Assembly: GCA_946406115.1 (NCBI GenBank)
Contig: OX291552.1
Span: 5,518,001 to 5,582,000 of the forward strand
From: Apoda limacodes
Taxonomy: Eukaryota > Arthropoda > Insecta > Lepidoptera > Limacodidae
Length of the DNA: 64,000 nucleotides
Reading direction: 5' to 3'
Positions 10,550-22,609 of this stretch are shown here, in pieces; positions within the stretch are counted from its first letter, which is position 1; every line of letters starts with the position of its first letter. Made by a program: the position numbers and the translations under genes. The notes beneath the pieces are model-generated. The model saw nothing but the letters and a program-made list of their open reading frames with translations, ran no database searches and had not been told where the DNA came from.

Positions 10550-11798
10550 TTGACTGTTACTTCTACTCCTCCTCCCTCCGATTCCGAGGCTAAACGCCTC
10601 AAAGCGCCTAGCGCTTCCCCCTCTCCGTCCACCTCGGCGGCCAGCCCTGAGCCAGCCGCCATGGACACAACCCCCGCCGCCACCTCTTCGCAGGCCTGGC
10701 CAAATATAGCAAACACTATGAAGGCCAAGCGGATAAATTATACGCACGCCCACAATGATGCCGAGCGCGGCATCAAAGTGCAGGTCCCGACACCGTCAGA
10801 TTTCCGAAATCTGACGGCTTTCCTCACGGCCCAAAAGTATGAGTACCATACTTAATCACTGGCCGAGGACCGCGTTCTCCGAGCAGTCATAAGGGGAGTT
10901 CCTAAGGAATTCTCCACTAAGACTGTTCAGGACGACCTAATCGTTCAAGGCCTCCCAGTTCGGGAAGTACATAGAATGTACAATGGCCGTAATAAGTCAG
11001 AGTGCTACGACATGGTGCTCGTAGTACTAGACCTGACCAAAGAAGGCAAAGCCATCTTTAACATTAAAGATGTGTGCAGCCTCAAGGGCGTCCGGGTCGA
11101 GACTCCGATGCCAATTATATGGCCACGCGCAGCGCAACTGCAGACGCAGACCGCGCTGTGTGAAATGTTTGCGCGATCACGCCACTCCGGACTGTGATCG
11201 CGATCGCTCTAACGCATCCGACCCGGTCGCTTGCGTACTCTGTGGGAGTGAAGGCCACCCAGCGAATTACCGCGGGTGCCCCAAAGCTCCCAAACAGAGC
11301 TCGCGTAAACCCAAACAGGGTAAATCGCGTCCCCCCGCCCCCCGCCAACAGGCTCCGCTCGTGCCTGCACCTCTCCCCGCTGTCAACGCCTGGAGCCGTC
11401 CTCCAGCGCTAGTTGTCGCGTCCAAATCAAAGGAGACAGACAAACTTTTGTCTGCTCTCCCCGGGCCCGTCTCTGTCACGGGTATTCCCTACCCCGCCCC
11501 TCTTATGTCCCGGGACATTCCGCGTCCAGCGCCTATGAGAAGTGCTCCCGCACCTCTCGCGCAAACGCGCCTTGCCCCCCCGCGCCCCTCTCTCGCGCTG
11601 CCCCGCAACGCCGCTCAGACGGCCGAGCAGCAGCACTTCGGCATTCTCGCCGAGATTTCTTGGGCCTGCGACCCAGCCTATTTTGGGATCGTGTACGCCG
11701 AATACGTACAGATCACCGATCTCTCTCAAATGCTCGGCTTCATGGCTAAGCATCGCGACTTCTTTGCCGCCCTCCGCAGGGTAGCTCCAAAACCTTAA
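10550..11798 (+). pseudogene. Jockey copy 2 ORF1 (gag), 5'-deleted and broken
   Basis: The N-terminal part present in copy 1 is missing. The remaining frame begins in the Ser/Pro-rich linker, hits a TAA at 10,853-10,855, and changes frame at a deletion near 11,103 just before the first zinc knuckle. The knuckle region (RCQLYGHAQRNC, CVKCLRDHATPDC) and the C-terminus are open from about 11,106 to 11,798 in another frame. A 7-bp gap separates its stop from the ORF2 start. Family role: RNA-binding Gag. It cannot be made intact here. Confidence 0.9.
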
Positions 11799-11805
11799 AA
11801 CCAAA

Positions 11806-14800
11806 ATGGATTGCACAACCGCGCGCGAAAAACCCCGGTCCGTCTCCATAGGCTATTTTAATGCCAACGGTCTCCGCAACCAAAGAGAGGAATTATCGCA
11901 ATTCCTCTCGTCCCAAAAACCGGACATCTTCCTCATCCAGGAAACGTTCCTAAAGCCCGCTGTCCGTACCCATTCGATCGCGAACTATGGCACCGTCCGT
12001 AATGATAGAACTTCCTCCAATCTCGGAGGCACTCTCATCTATTACAGGCGCTCCCTGCATTGCTCCCCTATCGATCCTCCACCGCTTACGAATTTAGAAG
12101 CATCCGTCTGCCGCTTAGCGATGACCGGCCATCAGCCGATCATCATTGCATCGGTTTATCTCTCTCCCCTAAAAGACTTGCTCGAGAGCGACCTTCAGTC
12201 GCTCTTAAATTTAGGCGACGCCGTCATTCTTGCCGGCGACCTAACTTGCAAGCATCGCCGCTGAAACTCTTCTGTAACTTCACGGAGAGGCAGACTCCTT
12301 GACGATTTAGTTGACAGACTAAACTTTGACATTATCGCTCCCATGACGCCCACTTTCTTTCCCCACAATACTAGGAACAACCCCGACGTACTGGACATAG
12401 CAGTTCTAAAAAATGTAAGGCTAAGCTTTCGTTCTATAGAGGTGCTTGACGAACTTGACTCGGACCACCGACCTGTCATCCTCCGATTAGGTTCCCCTTC
12501 GGACTCTCCTCCCGACACTAGAACCGTGACGGACTGGGACAAATTTGGGCAATTGCTCGAAAATCCCAGCTCGCCACATCTAGACCGCGTTCCCAACGTA
12601 ATCTCTTCCGCGACCGATCTAAACGTAGCTATCGACTCTCTCACTAGCCACCTGACCGCCACCGTTGGCGAGTGCTCACGACAGGTGCCGGTTGGTGATT
12701 ATCACCACCTAATCCTGCCTCAGCACATCAGGTCGCTAATAACTGAGCGTAACGCGGCCCGCCGCGCTCGCGATCGCGCTCCCACTACCGAAAATAAAGC
12801 TCGCTTCAACGACTTACACCGCCGTGTAAGAACCGCTGTAGCTGAGCTCCGCGCCCAACGTTTCGGTGATCTTATGGAGAACATTTTTCCTTCTCACCAA
12901 GCTTATTGGCACTTAGCCAGAGCTCTAAAATCCGAAACCGCAAACTTTCTCCCTCCGTTAACTCGTCCCAACAACGTTCCCGCGTTCAATGACGACGAAA
13001 AAGCGGATTGCCTAGCGTCTAGCCTCCAAGCCCAATGTGCCTTAAGCACACAGCCCTTCGATCCCGACCACGTGCGCGAGGTAGACGGCGAAGTGGAGCG
13101 CAGAACTTCTCTGCCTCCACAAGACCCACTGCCCCCCGTCACTGTCGACGAAGTCGTACAGGTCATCAAAGACCTACGCCCCCGTAAAGCCCCCGGTGCT
13201 GACGCTATCTCTAACGATATCCTGAAGCGCCTCACTCTTCCCCTTATCTGCCTCCTAGTAGCGATCTTTAACGCTGCTATGGAACATTGCATTTCTCCTT
13301 CTCAATGGAAAGATGCAATTGTTATAGGCATCCATAAGCCAGGTAAAGCTCGTACCGAGCCGTCCTCCTATCGCCCCATAAGTTTACTAAAGGCCCTTGG
13401 TAAACTCTATGAACGCCTCCTTCTCGCCCGCCTACGGAACGCTATAGTCTCCAGAGGCATTTTAATACACGAGCAGTTTGGCTTCCGTGCCAAACACTCA
13501 TGCGTCCATCAAGTCCTCCGCATAACGAAACATATTCTTACTGGCTTTCAACCAGCGTTAGGTAAGACCCGTCACACGGGCGCTGTCTTCTTCGATGTAG
13601 CGAAAGCTTTCGACAAAGTCTGGCACAACGGTTTAATTTTTAAACTGTACAACTTTCAGTTGCCAGATCGTCTCGTGCTCATCATACGAGACTATTTGTC
13701 GAATCGTAGCTTTCGCTACAAAGTCGAAGGCACTCTCTCTTTCCCCCGTCCCATAGAAGCAGGAGTCCCGCAAGGGTCCGTGCTAGCCCCCATCTTGTAC
13801 CTTCTGTACACTAACGATATCCCTAAAACGATAGGTACAAATCTAGCCCTCTTTGCGGACGATACCGCTATCTATACCACAGATAGGCAAGTGAGTCGAA
13901 TCACTGAGAGACTCCAACCCGCTATCACCGCCCTAGGCGAGTGGTTTCGGAAATGGAGAATCGAGGTGAATCCCGACAAAAGCTCTGCCGTCCTCTTTTC
14001 CTTAGGCCGCCCTCCGCGGCCAACTCCCCTTTCTCCTTCCGGTCGTGCCATTCCTTGGCAAAATAAGACCAAATATCTCGGTGTGACCATGGATAGTCGT
14101 TTGAACTTCCAAGCTCACACCAAAATAGTCAGAGACCGAGCCGCTTTTGTCCTCGGTCGTCTCTATCCCATGTTAGGCAAGTATAGTAAGATGTCGCTTA
14201 GAAATAAGCTAAATCTTTACACAACTTGTATCCGCCCCATACTAGCTTATGCTAGCGTAGTCTTTGCGCTGTCCAAGCGCAATCTCCACAAACTCCAGAC
14301 CCTCCAAAACCGCTTTCTCAGAGCGGCCACTGGAGCCTCTTGGTACGTTCGCAATGCGGACCTACACAGAGACTTCGAACTTCCCACGATTCCCCAATAC
14401 TTTAAAGACTTGGCAGTCCGCTTTTTCGAGCGTACGCAAAATCACCCGAATCGATTAATTGTGCAATCCACAACGTATCGTCCCCCCGATCGACCCGGTC
14501 ACGGTCGTAAAACTATTGTTAGGCGGCCTCGGCACGTACTAACGTCCCCAGATGACGATCTCGCTGTCCGGATAGCGAGATTAGTCTCTACGACCTCCCC
14601 GAATAGGGCCTCCCTCCAAACACGACGCCGACGTCCCCGGGTTCGTCGGCGCCCTCAAGGATACACTAGGTATCAAAGAGTGCCGGGGCGCTTCTCGCCC
14701 CCACTCAATCGCAATCGTACCCGCGTAACGGGGAACTCCCCTCCTGGCGGTGACTCACCTTCGGGTTCGAGACTCACGCCGGTCGAAGGGACGCCCCCGA

Positions 14801-14844
14801 GAGCGACAACCCAAGCCGAGGCTTCCCCTACGGGGAGCCCTTGA
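11806..14844 (+). pseudogene. Jockey copy 2 ORF2: endonuclease-reverse transcriptase, one nonsense codon
   Basis: A single frame of 1,013 codons runs from 11,806 to 14,844, broken only by TGA at 12,262-12,264. Residues 1-230 form an APE-type endonuclease (GYFNANGL, IQETFLKP, GDLTCKHRR at the break, and SDHRPVIL with the catalytic His). Residues about 470-740 are the RT: AKAFDKVWH, then GVPQGSVLAPILYLLY, then LFADDTA with the catalytic Asp pair, then YLGVTMD. The C-terminus (WYVRNADLHRDFELPTIPQY) is typical of the Jockey clade. The length is normal for the clade. The stop falls within the endonuclease, so the downstream RT part would depend on readthrough or internal initiation. Confidence 0.94.
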
Positions 14845-14967
14845 GCGTTGGGCGCTATATGGGCTGAGGCTCCTTCAGAGTCTCGCCCCAAAAGTCCGGT
14901 GAAGCAGTAATGGCTGCAACAGCCAACTGCATAGTCAGCTCAGGAAAAAAAAAAAAAAATTTACTAC

Positions 14968-15799
14968 AACCTATTTGAGGATTCTCTCACTCCAGCGTGG
15001 CACCTCCTCTGTGCAGCATCACACTACCCTTGTCGAGTACTCACAGTCTAGCGTGGTATATAAAAATATCTCTCGATATAAAAAACAAATATTTTGAACT
15101 GAAGCCAATTTTTTTTCAATTAATTGTTTTGTGTTTGAGTCAAAAAGGTCTGGTCTCAGCTTGTGCTAAAAATATTATTTTAGTCTAAGAAAGAAAGAAA
15201 GCTCTTATGTGAAATAGTGTGAAATTTTTGGTTTACACAAATAAACTATTTTTACTGTAGATTAGTAGATTTGTACTAAAACTCTTGTGTCTTGAATTTA
15301 AATTAGAATATTCTCTTCCAACAAAACAATAATTGGTTCCCTTAGAATTTTTTTTTCAAGAATACGATTGTCTACGCACAAGCAAATATTTTCGACCGCA
15401 TATATGTCATTATAAGTTCACACCATTACAATATGGCGACTGTAGTTAAGATTTTTGACCACCGGGCTAGAAAAAATTGTTACAATATATTATTGCTCGT
15501 TTGGCAAGTAGTTCATATCTTAAACTATAGATGACACTTTTGTACATACTTTAAAGTCTACAAACTGTTTTCGGACCTATTATAATAACTTGTCACAAGA
15601 GAAGTTACTGAAATCTTTTATATTAGCAGTCATTCAAGAAACAAGTTTCAAAAAGTATGTACTTCCAACATTATATTAAACACACACATTAACATTTTTA
15701 ATACAACTGAGGCTATTTGATATCAATAAACAATATAAGAGTCACGCAATTCGCTTAAGGTTAACCGGTTTCCAATCGAGAAAGCAAATAGCAAAAAAA
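14968..15799. other. Intergenic, no gene seen
   Basis: AT-rich sequence with a TATA-like GGTATATAAAAATATC at about 15,053 and an AATAAA at about 15,240. These could be LTR-like signals, but there is no terminal repeat or coding sequence to support that. Confidence 0.35.
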
Positions 15800-16117
15800 T
15801 CTATACTAATATTATAAATGCGAAAGTTTGGATGAGTGGATGTTTGTTACTCTTGTAAGCCAGAATGGCTAAACGGATCTAAATGAAATAGCACAGAGAT
15901 AGAGTATAGTATAGAATAGCACATAGGCTAATTTTTACCCCAAAAAATGTAAAAGGTCCCGTGGAAATAACTGTAACCGAATTTCACTTGAACGCTATAG
16001 TTATAGCTACGGCTATATATTGCTATAACATTTTTTCTAGTGTAATCAAGGAGTTGGCGTAAGAATCCCATGCCGATGATCACATTTAGGATGGGCGGAG
16101 CCGCTGGCAAAAGCTAG
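15800..16117 (+). mobile_element. Nonautonomous Helitron
   Basis: It begins TCTATACTAATATTATAAAT and ends GGCAAAAGCTAG, with host A before and host T after. Helitrons insert between A and T and have 5' TC and 3' CTRR ends. A second, diverged copy lies at 51,912-52,206 with the same ends. There is no coding capacity in 318 bp. Confidence 0.82.
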
Positions 16118-16205
16118 TATCTTAATAAGAGTGAAATTTATTTATTTATTTAAAAACTAAATCTACAAGACAATTTGGTTGTCGGCCTTCGAAGCCGTCA
16201 AAACT

Positions 16206-16386
16206 ATGCCGTTGCTTAATCTAATATTAATATATTTATTTAGTGTATTAGCTAGTGGTTCCGATCCTGTAGTGAGAATACCTCATGGCCTATTAAAAGG
16301 GACTTGGGGAGTATCAGAGAATGGAAGAATTTAAGCAAGTTTTCAACGAATATGCAACTCCACCGACAGGAAAATATAGATTTATG
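16206..16386 (+). pseudogene. Carboxylesterase-like first exon, copy 2 (broken)
   Basis: ATG at 16,206 opens a signal peptide and VRIPHGLLKGTWGVSENGR, matching the exons at 9,025 and 51,622. There is a TAA in frame at 16,332-16,334, and the exon is 181 bp where the others are 186, so the frame is also shifted. The GT donor (GTAATATTAC) is kept. It stands head to head with the minus-strand copy at 9 kb; Jockey copy 2 lies between them. This is a dead duplicate of a CCE first exon. Confidence 0.85.
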
Positions 16387-16429
16387 GTAATATTACTATT
16401 TCTCTTCTTAAACGGTATATATATCAGCT

Positions 16430-16810
16430 AATCATTAGTATATATTTTCTCATACTCTCGTCTTCATACAGCGCCCGTCGCTCGTCGTAATTAGTTTCCC
16501 GTATGTAGTTGGAATTAATAAAACGTTACCAGCAGCAGCTGTAGTATCTAGTGCTTCAACACCAAAGTAAAAATGATCAAAAGATGGACCTTGTCATCTT
16601 TTCTTCACACACACACTTTTACTCTGGTGTTTAATAAAGTATAAATAAAAAGATGAGTTACAAAAAACATTTTCAACAATGTTTGATTTTTCATTGTAGG
16701 TTTGCTCTTGCTGTATATTATTTCTATAACACTTAAAATACATCTACTATCTATACTAATATCACAGCTTAAAATACATTTACTATCTATACTAATATCA
16801 CAGCTTGAAA
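16430..16810 (+). repeat. Intron sequence duplicated from CCE copy 1 (inverted)
   Basis: The reverse complement of 16,430-16,512 matches 8,915-8,987. The paired minisatellite units at 16,735-16,810 match 8,237-8,400. Together with the exon, this shows an inverted segmental duplication of at least 1 kb. Confidence 0.65.
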
Positions 16811-18050
16811 TGAGTCGAGAGTCAACTTATTGCACATAGCTGCTCTGTAGCAAAGTACAGAGCAACAAATTTTTCTGACTCTCTGACCTTGGGTGTATGT
16901 TCGCTAGGGTCGTTGTAAGTACACACCATTTTAATATAACGACTGTAGTTTTGATTTTAAACCGCCGGGTCAAACAAGTTTGTTGCACTGTACATGGACT
17001 GCACCTCGCTCTTTAGTAGAACGTGGTTATGGTAGTATTGTCGAATTTCTGAAAGGCCGGCTAACGTGAACCGGCTTGTATAGCGACGACACCACTGTTA
17101 TTTATATAGGGGCTCTGCTGCTGATATTGAAACCATATCTAGACACGCGGTAGCGTGTCAAACCAAGTTCAAGTAACAGAACTGGCGAGCAGCACCGTGT
17201 GTAATTTTACACGAACCATTTGGAGCGACTTTGACCCCTTCATAACTCAAAAACTATTTCACATAAACGTGTCAAATTTGGCTGATATATTAAAACTTGC
17301 AAGAGACATATGTGCTCCAAATTTCATAAGCACATCTCAAACGGTTATTTAAATATTAATGTTCAAAAATCGTCATTTTTATCTCTGACTGACCTATAGA
17401 TCATAACTCTAACCCAGTTTCAGATGACCCAGAAAGTTCAAATTTGGCATGCACATAGGTAATTAGATGAATACAAAGGAATTAATGAGAAACTGATAAA
17501 TTTTTATCATTTTATTATAATTTTTCACTTAACGGCAGCGATCGCGCGTAACCTTAATGACCGTCAAGTTTTTTAAGAATTAAAAAGACAAATAATTAAA
17601 TTATTTGAATGATAATGTACTTAAACACATTCCCTTAAGATATGAAAAAAAAAATTTGACAGAAAGCCTACAAAAACTTATAGTAAAGCACTTCTACGAA
17701 GCGAATCTTAACGACGTCAGGCGCGCGTTTACTTTGCAAAACCTACTCACAACGAAAGATTTAATTTAGATTAAGCAATGCGCGCAGAAAGGAAGAATCT
17801 ATTGTTTTCAGTTTACAATGAACCTATGAGAGGCTACTTATATTGGCAAACATGAGTGATGATAATATACGAATTTATAACCGAAAATAGGGTTACCGCG
17901 GTCGATTCAACGAAGCGTGACCGCTTGAAGGTTTGATTCTATTAGGAACACTTAACTTATACTTACTTATAAAAACGGTAATGTAAGAATCAGCAATCAG
18001 CAATCAAAACTTATGACAGCCGGTTTTATGTGGATTTTAAGGTTTCACGT
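16811..18050. other. Intergenic, no gene seen
   Basis: AT-rich non-coding sequence. A phrase around 16,840-16,985 (ACTCTCTGACCTTGGGTGT and the TTTTAATAT...GACTGTAGTT region) recurs near 15,410 and 33,480, so part of it is a dispersed repeat of unknown class. Confidence 0.4.
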
Positions 18051-18186
18051 GAATATATAACGAGTTGAATACCATCCTTAATTTGTCTTTAATCCTTCTA
18101 GTTTAAATCTAAAATTTCCTTCCTTTGGATTTAAACTAGAAGGATTAAAGACAAATTAAGGATGGTATTCAACTCGTTATATATTC
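18051..18186. repeat. Perfect 59-bp inverted repeat with an 18-nt loop
   Basis: Positions 18,051-18,109 are exactly reverse complementary to 18,128-18,186, with loop 18,110-18,127. The arms contain no simple repeat and no coding frame. If transcribed, the RNA would fold into a perfect 59-bp hairpin. Confidence 0.95.
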
Positions 18187-20640
18187 GTCCTTAATAGTTT
18201 AAATCAAAAATTAATAATAATTTTAGTATAGTTATAAGAGTTATAAGTAGGTATGTATACTTAATTCTGAATGAGTTTGAGAATGAGAACTTATTGGTAA
18301 CAAATTGTTTTTCTTGAGAATTCAATAGATAACAGGTAATTTGTACCGTAATCGTCTTAAATAATTATCTTTTTATTACGTATTTTGTACAATGAGTCGT
18401 ACAACAGAATGACGGGTGGGTAACACACTTACCTTACAAATTACTTATAAATAAGTACCTACTAATAATTTATGTATAAAAAGTAATGAAATCCCATCAA
18501 AACCATAAATGTGAAATGAGAGCCGTTCAATATTATGATATATGCCTTGGATGTTGACTTCAACAACAAACGAAGTGAGATCTAAATGGGTGCTAAGTTA
18601 AATGGTCAGTCCTGAAATGTATTTATAAAAACATAAAATATAATTTCTTCTTCTAACTTAGGATAATATATTGTAGCCTAAGGTCTGACTTGGCTAGTTT
18701 CACATATATGAATTATATTATAGCCTTCGCAAGTTCTGAACTTACTAGTCGGTTCTTATTTTAATATTCCGAAAATTTGTCTTGCTGGTAGAAACTAGCC
18801 TTCGAACATAATATTTTTGACAATTTACTTTCAACAGTTTCTGTCTGATCATAAATAGAAGTCTGATAATGCAATACCTGTGGGTGGTGGCAAATGTGTA
18901 CATTTTTTTTATTGTAGGATTTTATTCGTATTTTCGACGATTTGTACCATTATGGCACAATTCACACACACACATTATAGTATGGCACTAATTTGTCTCC
19001 CTACTAGAAGAAGTATAGCAATAATAAAACCCAAATACAATACTAGTACAAATTGTTTTGGAAAAAAAAATTTACCCCTTGGCGGTATGGCGGCCATTTG
19101 GAACCGTCCCAAAAATATTGCATGGTGATGTTCGTGACTCGACGATGATTAGCTGTGCAAAAATTAGCTTGGTAAAAATGGTTGAATTGTTTTTTTGAAG
19201 TGAAAACTTCTTTAGCGGCGTTGTGCACTTTTTTGGTATGGGTAAAAAATGATAAACTCGCGTCAGGTCACGTGTCCTAGTCGTGGAAATTCGTAAGACG
19301 GAAACCGTAATGCCACGCCTATTATAATTTTTATTTTTAGTATTCGCGATTATGAGTAGTACAGGGAGGTTGGATATGGAATTTTAATTCTATGACAGAT
19401 TGCGATGTCAAATATACTACGTTAAAAAAGTAAATAAACAAACATTATTATTTCTTGACAATATCAAAGACATGTCTTGTGACATATTTGAGTGTTAAGC
19501 GCGAATCGTGTGTAAAGGTTTTCACTTCTGCCGGCACTCCCGGAGTGCAACTCGTTTCTTTGTGGAACAAATCGTTTGACACTCGTATCTATCCGACACG
19601 TTCGACCAGACGTACCAGCGCTATGACCATCATTTTTCTTTTCGTCATTACGTAGTTAGACCCCTGAAGAACCGCCATACTGGTACAAATGACCCAATAT
19701 TTTATGTCACTGTCTCCCGGTCTATGAGAAAACTATCGGTGACTATTTGTTATGTAGATTTTGATTTTAACTAAATGGTAAATATGTTATTTCAAGCAGA
19801 AAAAAACCTAGACGGAATAAATTATTACTACTTATTATTGAAATTTAATTATTTTATAGTATTGTAACATCCAGAAAGTATTTTTATCATAGCCCCAACA
19901 GAACGCGGTTACTTGTGCTGGCCAGTCGCCATTTTGATAAACGACATCGCTTTCTTGAATTGTTAGGCTGTCGCGCATAAAGCAACCTAAATTAAATTAT
20001 TTTCTATTTGGTTAATTATTATATTGGTATATAGTGATGTCTACATTAACGTTAATTTTTATATCTGGTGTTTAATTTCATACCGTATTTTGTTATATTC
20101 ATACTTTGATATGGATTTTTATTTTAACATCATTATATGAGGACAAAGCAGACCCTAAAATTACTTTTGGATTTAATTTATCAAGTAAAATGTTGGATGT
20201 GAATGTTTTTATTTAATTTTTCAAAAAAATCCAAGCTGGTTATCAGACACTTTATAAAGAGGTGATTGAGAAAGTAAGAAATTTTATAAGATCAATAAAG
20301 AAATCCTATACACTTACTGAGATTTACAGGAGAAATAGCTGTGCTATCCTTTTGTTAACGTGATGCCACACTGTATATCGACAGACTCAGTATTAAAATT
20401 TATGTTAAGTAAACTTGACCAACAAAACACTTATCTGAGTTCAAATATCAGCTACATTACCTCCATGATTCAAGTAGACTGATTAAAACGATTTTATTTA
20501 GTGCTTTGTTTTGTCAAAACAATATTATTTTACTAATATTTTTAAATATCTTCCATTTAATAGCTCCACATAAACTAAAAGTTTTATGTTTTTCTATTTA
20601 TTGATCAATATTTACAAAAGCACAATTATCTTATAAGTAA
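18187..20640. other. Intergenic, no gene seen
   Basis: AT-rich sequence with only short open frames lacking codon structure or motifs. I recognise no repeat family here. Confidence 0.4.
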
Positions 20641-20798
20641 AGTCGCTCGTTTAAACCACAGAGGTTTTTGTACGGGCGAGAGTTCGCATGGTGTTTAAAA
20701 AATAATATAATAAAATAAATGTTGCAAAGCTGCTAAGTTAATCCACTTAATAAGTACAATAAACGCCAAAACTAAGTTACTTTAATATATAACAATAA

Positions 20799-22075
20799 CT
20801 ATTCTGTCTTTGAAATTAGATCTAAGTTCTCTAAACAGTAGTTTTTAAGTAATCTTTTATATTGTTGTTTATTTAAATATTTGTTAATTATATTTTTAGG
20901 AAGACTATTCAATATTTTAGGTAGTATGTGACGACATATTCTGGTTCCATTAAGGTTATTAAATTTGGGCATGATGAATTTTTTAGAATTTGGTATTTTT
21001 CTTAAGTGACTTTTCCGTTTATAAGCGCAAAGCTGGTTTATGTTTGTTATTTCTTCTTTCATTATATCCATTTTTATTTTACATTGTATTGGTAGGATTT
21101 TACAATATTTAAATAGCTCGTTATAATTATCATTGTATTTATGTTTTACATGTCGAGGCACAATATTTTTTAATAGTCTAACTTGCAATTTTTATATCTC
21201 ATCAATTTTTATATCTTACAAGTCCCACGTACATGTGCTCCTACACTATATCCAACTTAATACACCAGCTATTATGGCTGCAGACCAATTCGTTATGCAT
21301 GCATTATTGGACATGCGCTATTATATTTTCTTGTAGTTGCGCCCAGTGGCACATGCGATCAAAGTTTTGCTGTAATTTTTGTTTCGCAAGTTTTAAATCA
21401 ATGTCAGCAACCATAAGGCAAGTGTCATCTTCAAACTGATATACGGAGCCGTGATCGAATAGGTCGCACATTTGATTTGCGTAAATTATGTATTCACTCG
21501 GCCCGATTATAGAGCCTTGTGCGGTGCCCTTGTCTGTAGATATCTTATTGCTGAATTTGTTTCCAACCTTAACCTTTGTAAATCTATTCTCATGATAATT
21601 TTTGAAGAGTTGTAGCAGAGGCCCCGAATACCAGATTGCTCGAGTCGTTTGAAAAGCACGTTATATCTCAACATGTCAAAAGCTTTGCTGAAATCAACGA
21701 AGATGACGAGCACATGACGCTTTTCATTCAGGTGGTCGTTAATCTCGTTAGTAAATTGACAAAGCAATTGAGAAGTCCTTTTTTTTTGGAACCCGTACTG
21801 ACGATTATGAATAATCTTGTTCGTTTGTAGGTATTGACTCACTTTATCCCCAAGATACCTTTCAATTGTCTTGTCTTGTCAATGCATGAAAAAATAGTAA
21901 TGGGACGATAATTGTTATAATTACTATGATCCCCTTTTTTATAGATAGGACGCACTACACCTAGTTTTAAGTCATCCGGGTAGCTGGATGTCGCAATGCA
22001 GCTGTTAATCAGATGTCTAATTACAGGTGTTAATTCATTACTTAGATTTTTGCTGCACTTAGCACACTTAGCCAT
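20799..22075 (-). pseudogene. CR1-like non-LTR reverse transcriptase remnant
   Basis: On minus from 22,075: LTPVIRHLINSCIATS, then VVRPIYKKGD and NNYRPITIFS (RT motif 0/1), then QYGFQKKRTSQLL, FVDFSKAFDML (motif A) and, near 21,430, FEDD in the place of the catalytic (F/Y)ADD. The 3' part (20,799-21,188) reads as a C-terminal region (LLKNIVPRHVKHKYNDNYNE, ICRHILPKILNSLP). Frames shift near 21,885 and 21,620. The same first shift occurs in the 40.7 kb copy, so both derive from an already dead source. The 5' end is truncated. Confidence 0.85.
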
Positions 22076-22305
22076 TTTATAGTAACCGCAGTGAAACGTA
22101 AAAGATTTTAAAAATTGTAGTAAAAAGATTTAAAGATTCTAATGTGTGCGCGGAGACGATGCTCATAAGTAGTGGCTGTCGCGCGTGAGCGAGCGGTTCG
22201 AACCATAGATATGCAAGTTCAGTACTATATACATATAGTACAAACAGGCAACGGCCCATACATTTACTGGAACACTAAGATTAGTTCTGTAATACGAGTG
22301 CGTGG
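22076..22305 (-). repeat. Upstream unit shared with the 40.5 kb copy
   Basis: This stretch, joined to the RT remnant, is nearly identical to 40,520-40,745 in inverted orientation. It has no clear coding content. It ends exactly at the BEL/Pao 5' LTR (22,306), so the LTR element inserted into this repeat. Confidence 0.75.
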
Positions 22306-22609
22306 TGTTCGGTGTATGCAACTGAACACCCTTATGACGTACTCGTATGTCAAAACTACTGAACTGATGCCGCTCGTGCGGGCGCCGGGCGGCTCGTCAG
22401 TGCACTATTCGGCAGCGTGGCGAATCGTTGCATTCCTAACATTTTAACAATTTTACAATAACATTTTATCTATATATTTTAAGTAATTAACATTTTCTAC
22501 TCTTACTTCATTTGGAACTATTTTGTACACCTATTTTAAAGATAAATTAATAAACTATAATTTTTGTGAACATTAACTTTTTATTTAACATCCTGCTTCG
22601 CCCCGAACA
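22306..22609 (+). repeat. BEL/Pao 5' LTR (304 bp)
   Basis: It starts TGTTCGG and ends CCGAACA, a 7-bp terminal inverted repeat with TG...CA ends. It matches the inverted LTR at 24,771-25,084 closely, apart from one insertion of about 10 bp and scattered substitutions. The similarity of the LTRs implies fairly recent insertion. Confidence 0.93.

Larger units (their letters stand above)
10177..14958 (+). mobile_element. Jockey-clade non-LTR retrotransposon, copy 2
   Basis: This is a plus-strand insertion with leader, gag remnant, nearly complete ORF2, a short 3' UTR (14,845-14,943) and a poly(A) tail (about 14,945-14,958). The flanks TTTACCACA (10,168-10,176) and TTTACTACA (14,959-14,967) differ at one position and look like an aged target-site duplication. 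Relative to copy 1 it lacks the end of the leader and the first part of gag (deletion at about 10,549). Copy 1 and copy 2 are in opposite orientation about 3.6 kb apart. Confidence 0.93.

Noticed and set aside
15053..15330. TATA-like and AATAAA signals resembling an LTR
   Set aside because: No terminal repeat, primer binding site or coding sequence could be paired with them.
22077..22447. Open frames in and next to the 5' LTR (both strands)
   Set aside because: They cross the LTR boundary or lie in the repeat unit shared with 40.5 kb, and have no protein similarity I recognise.
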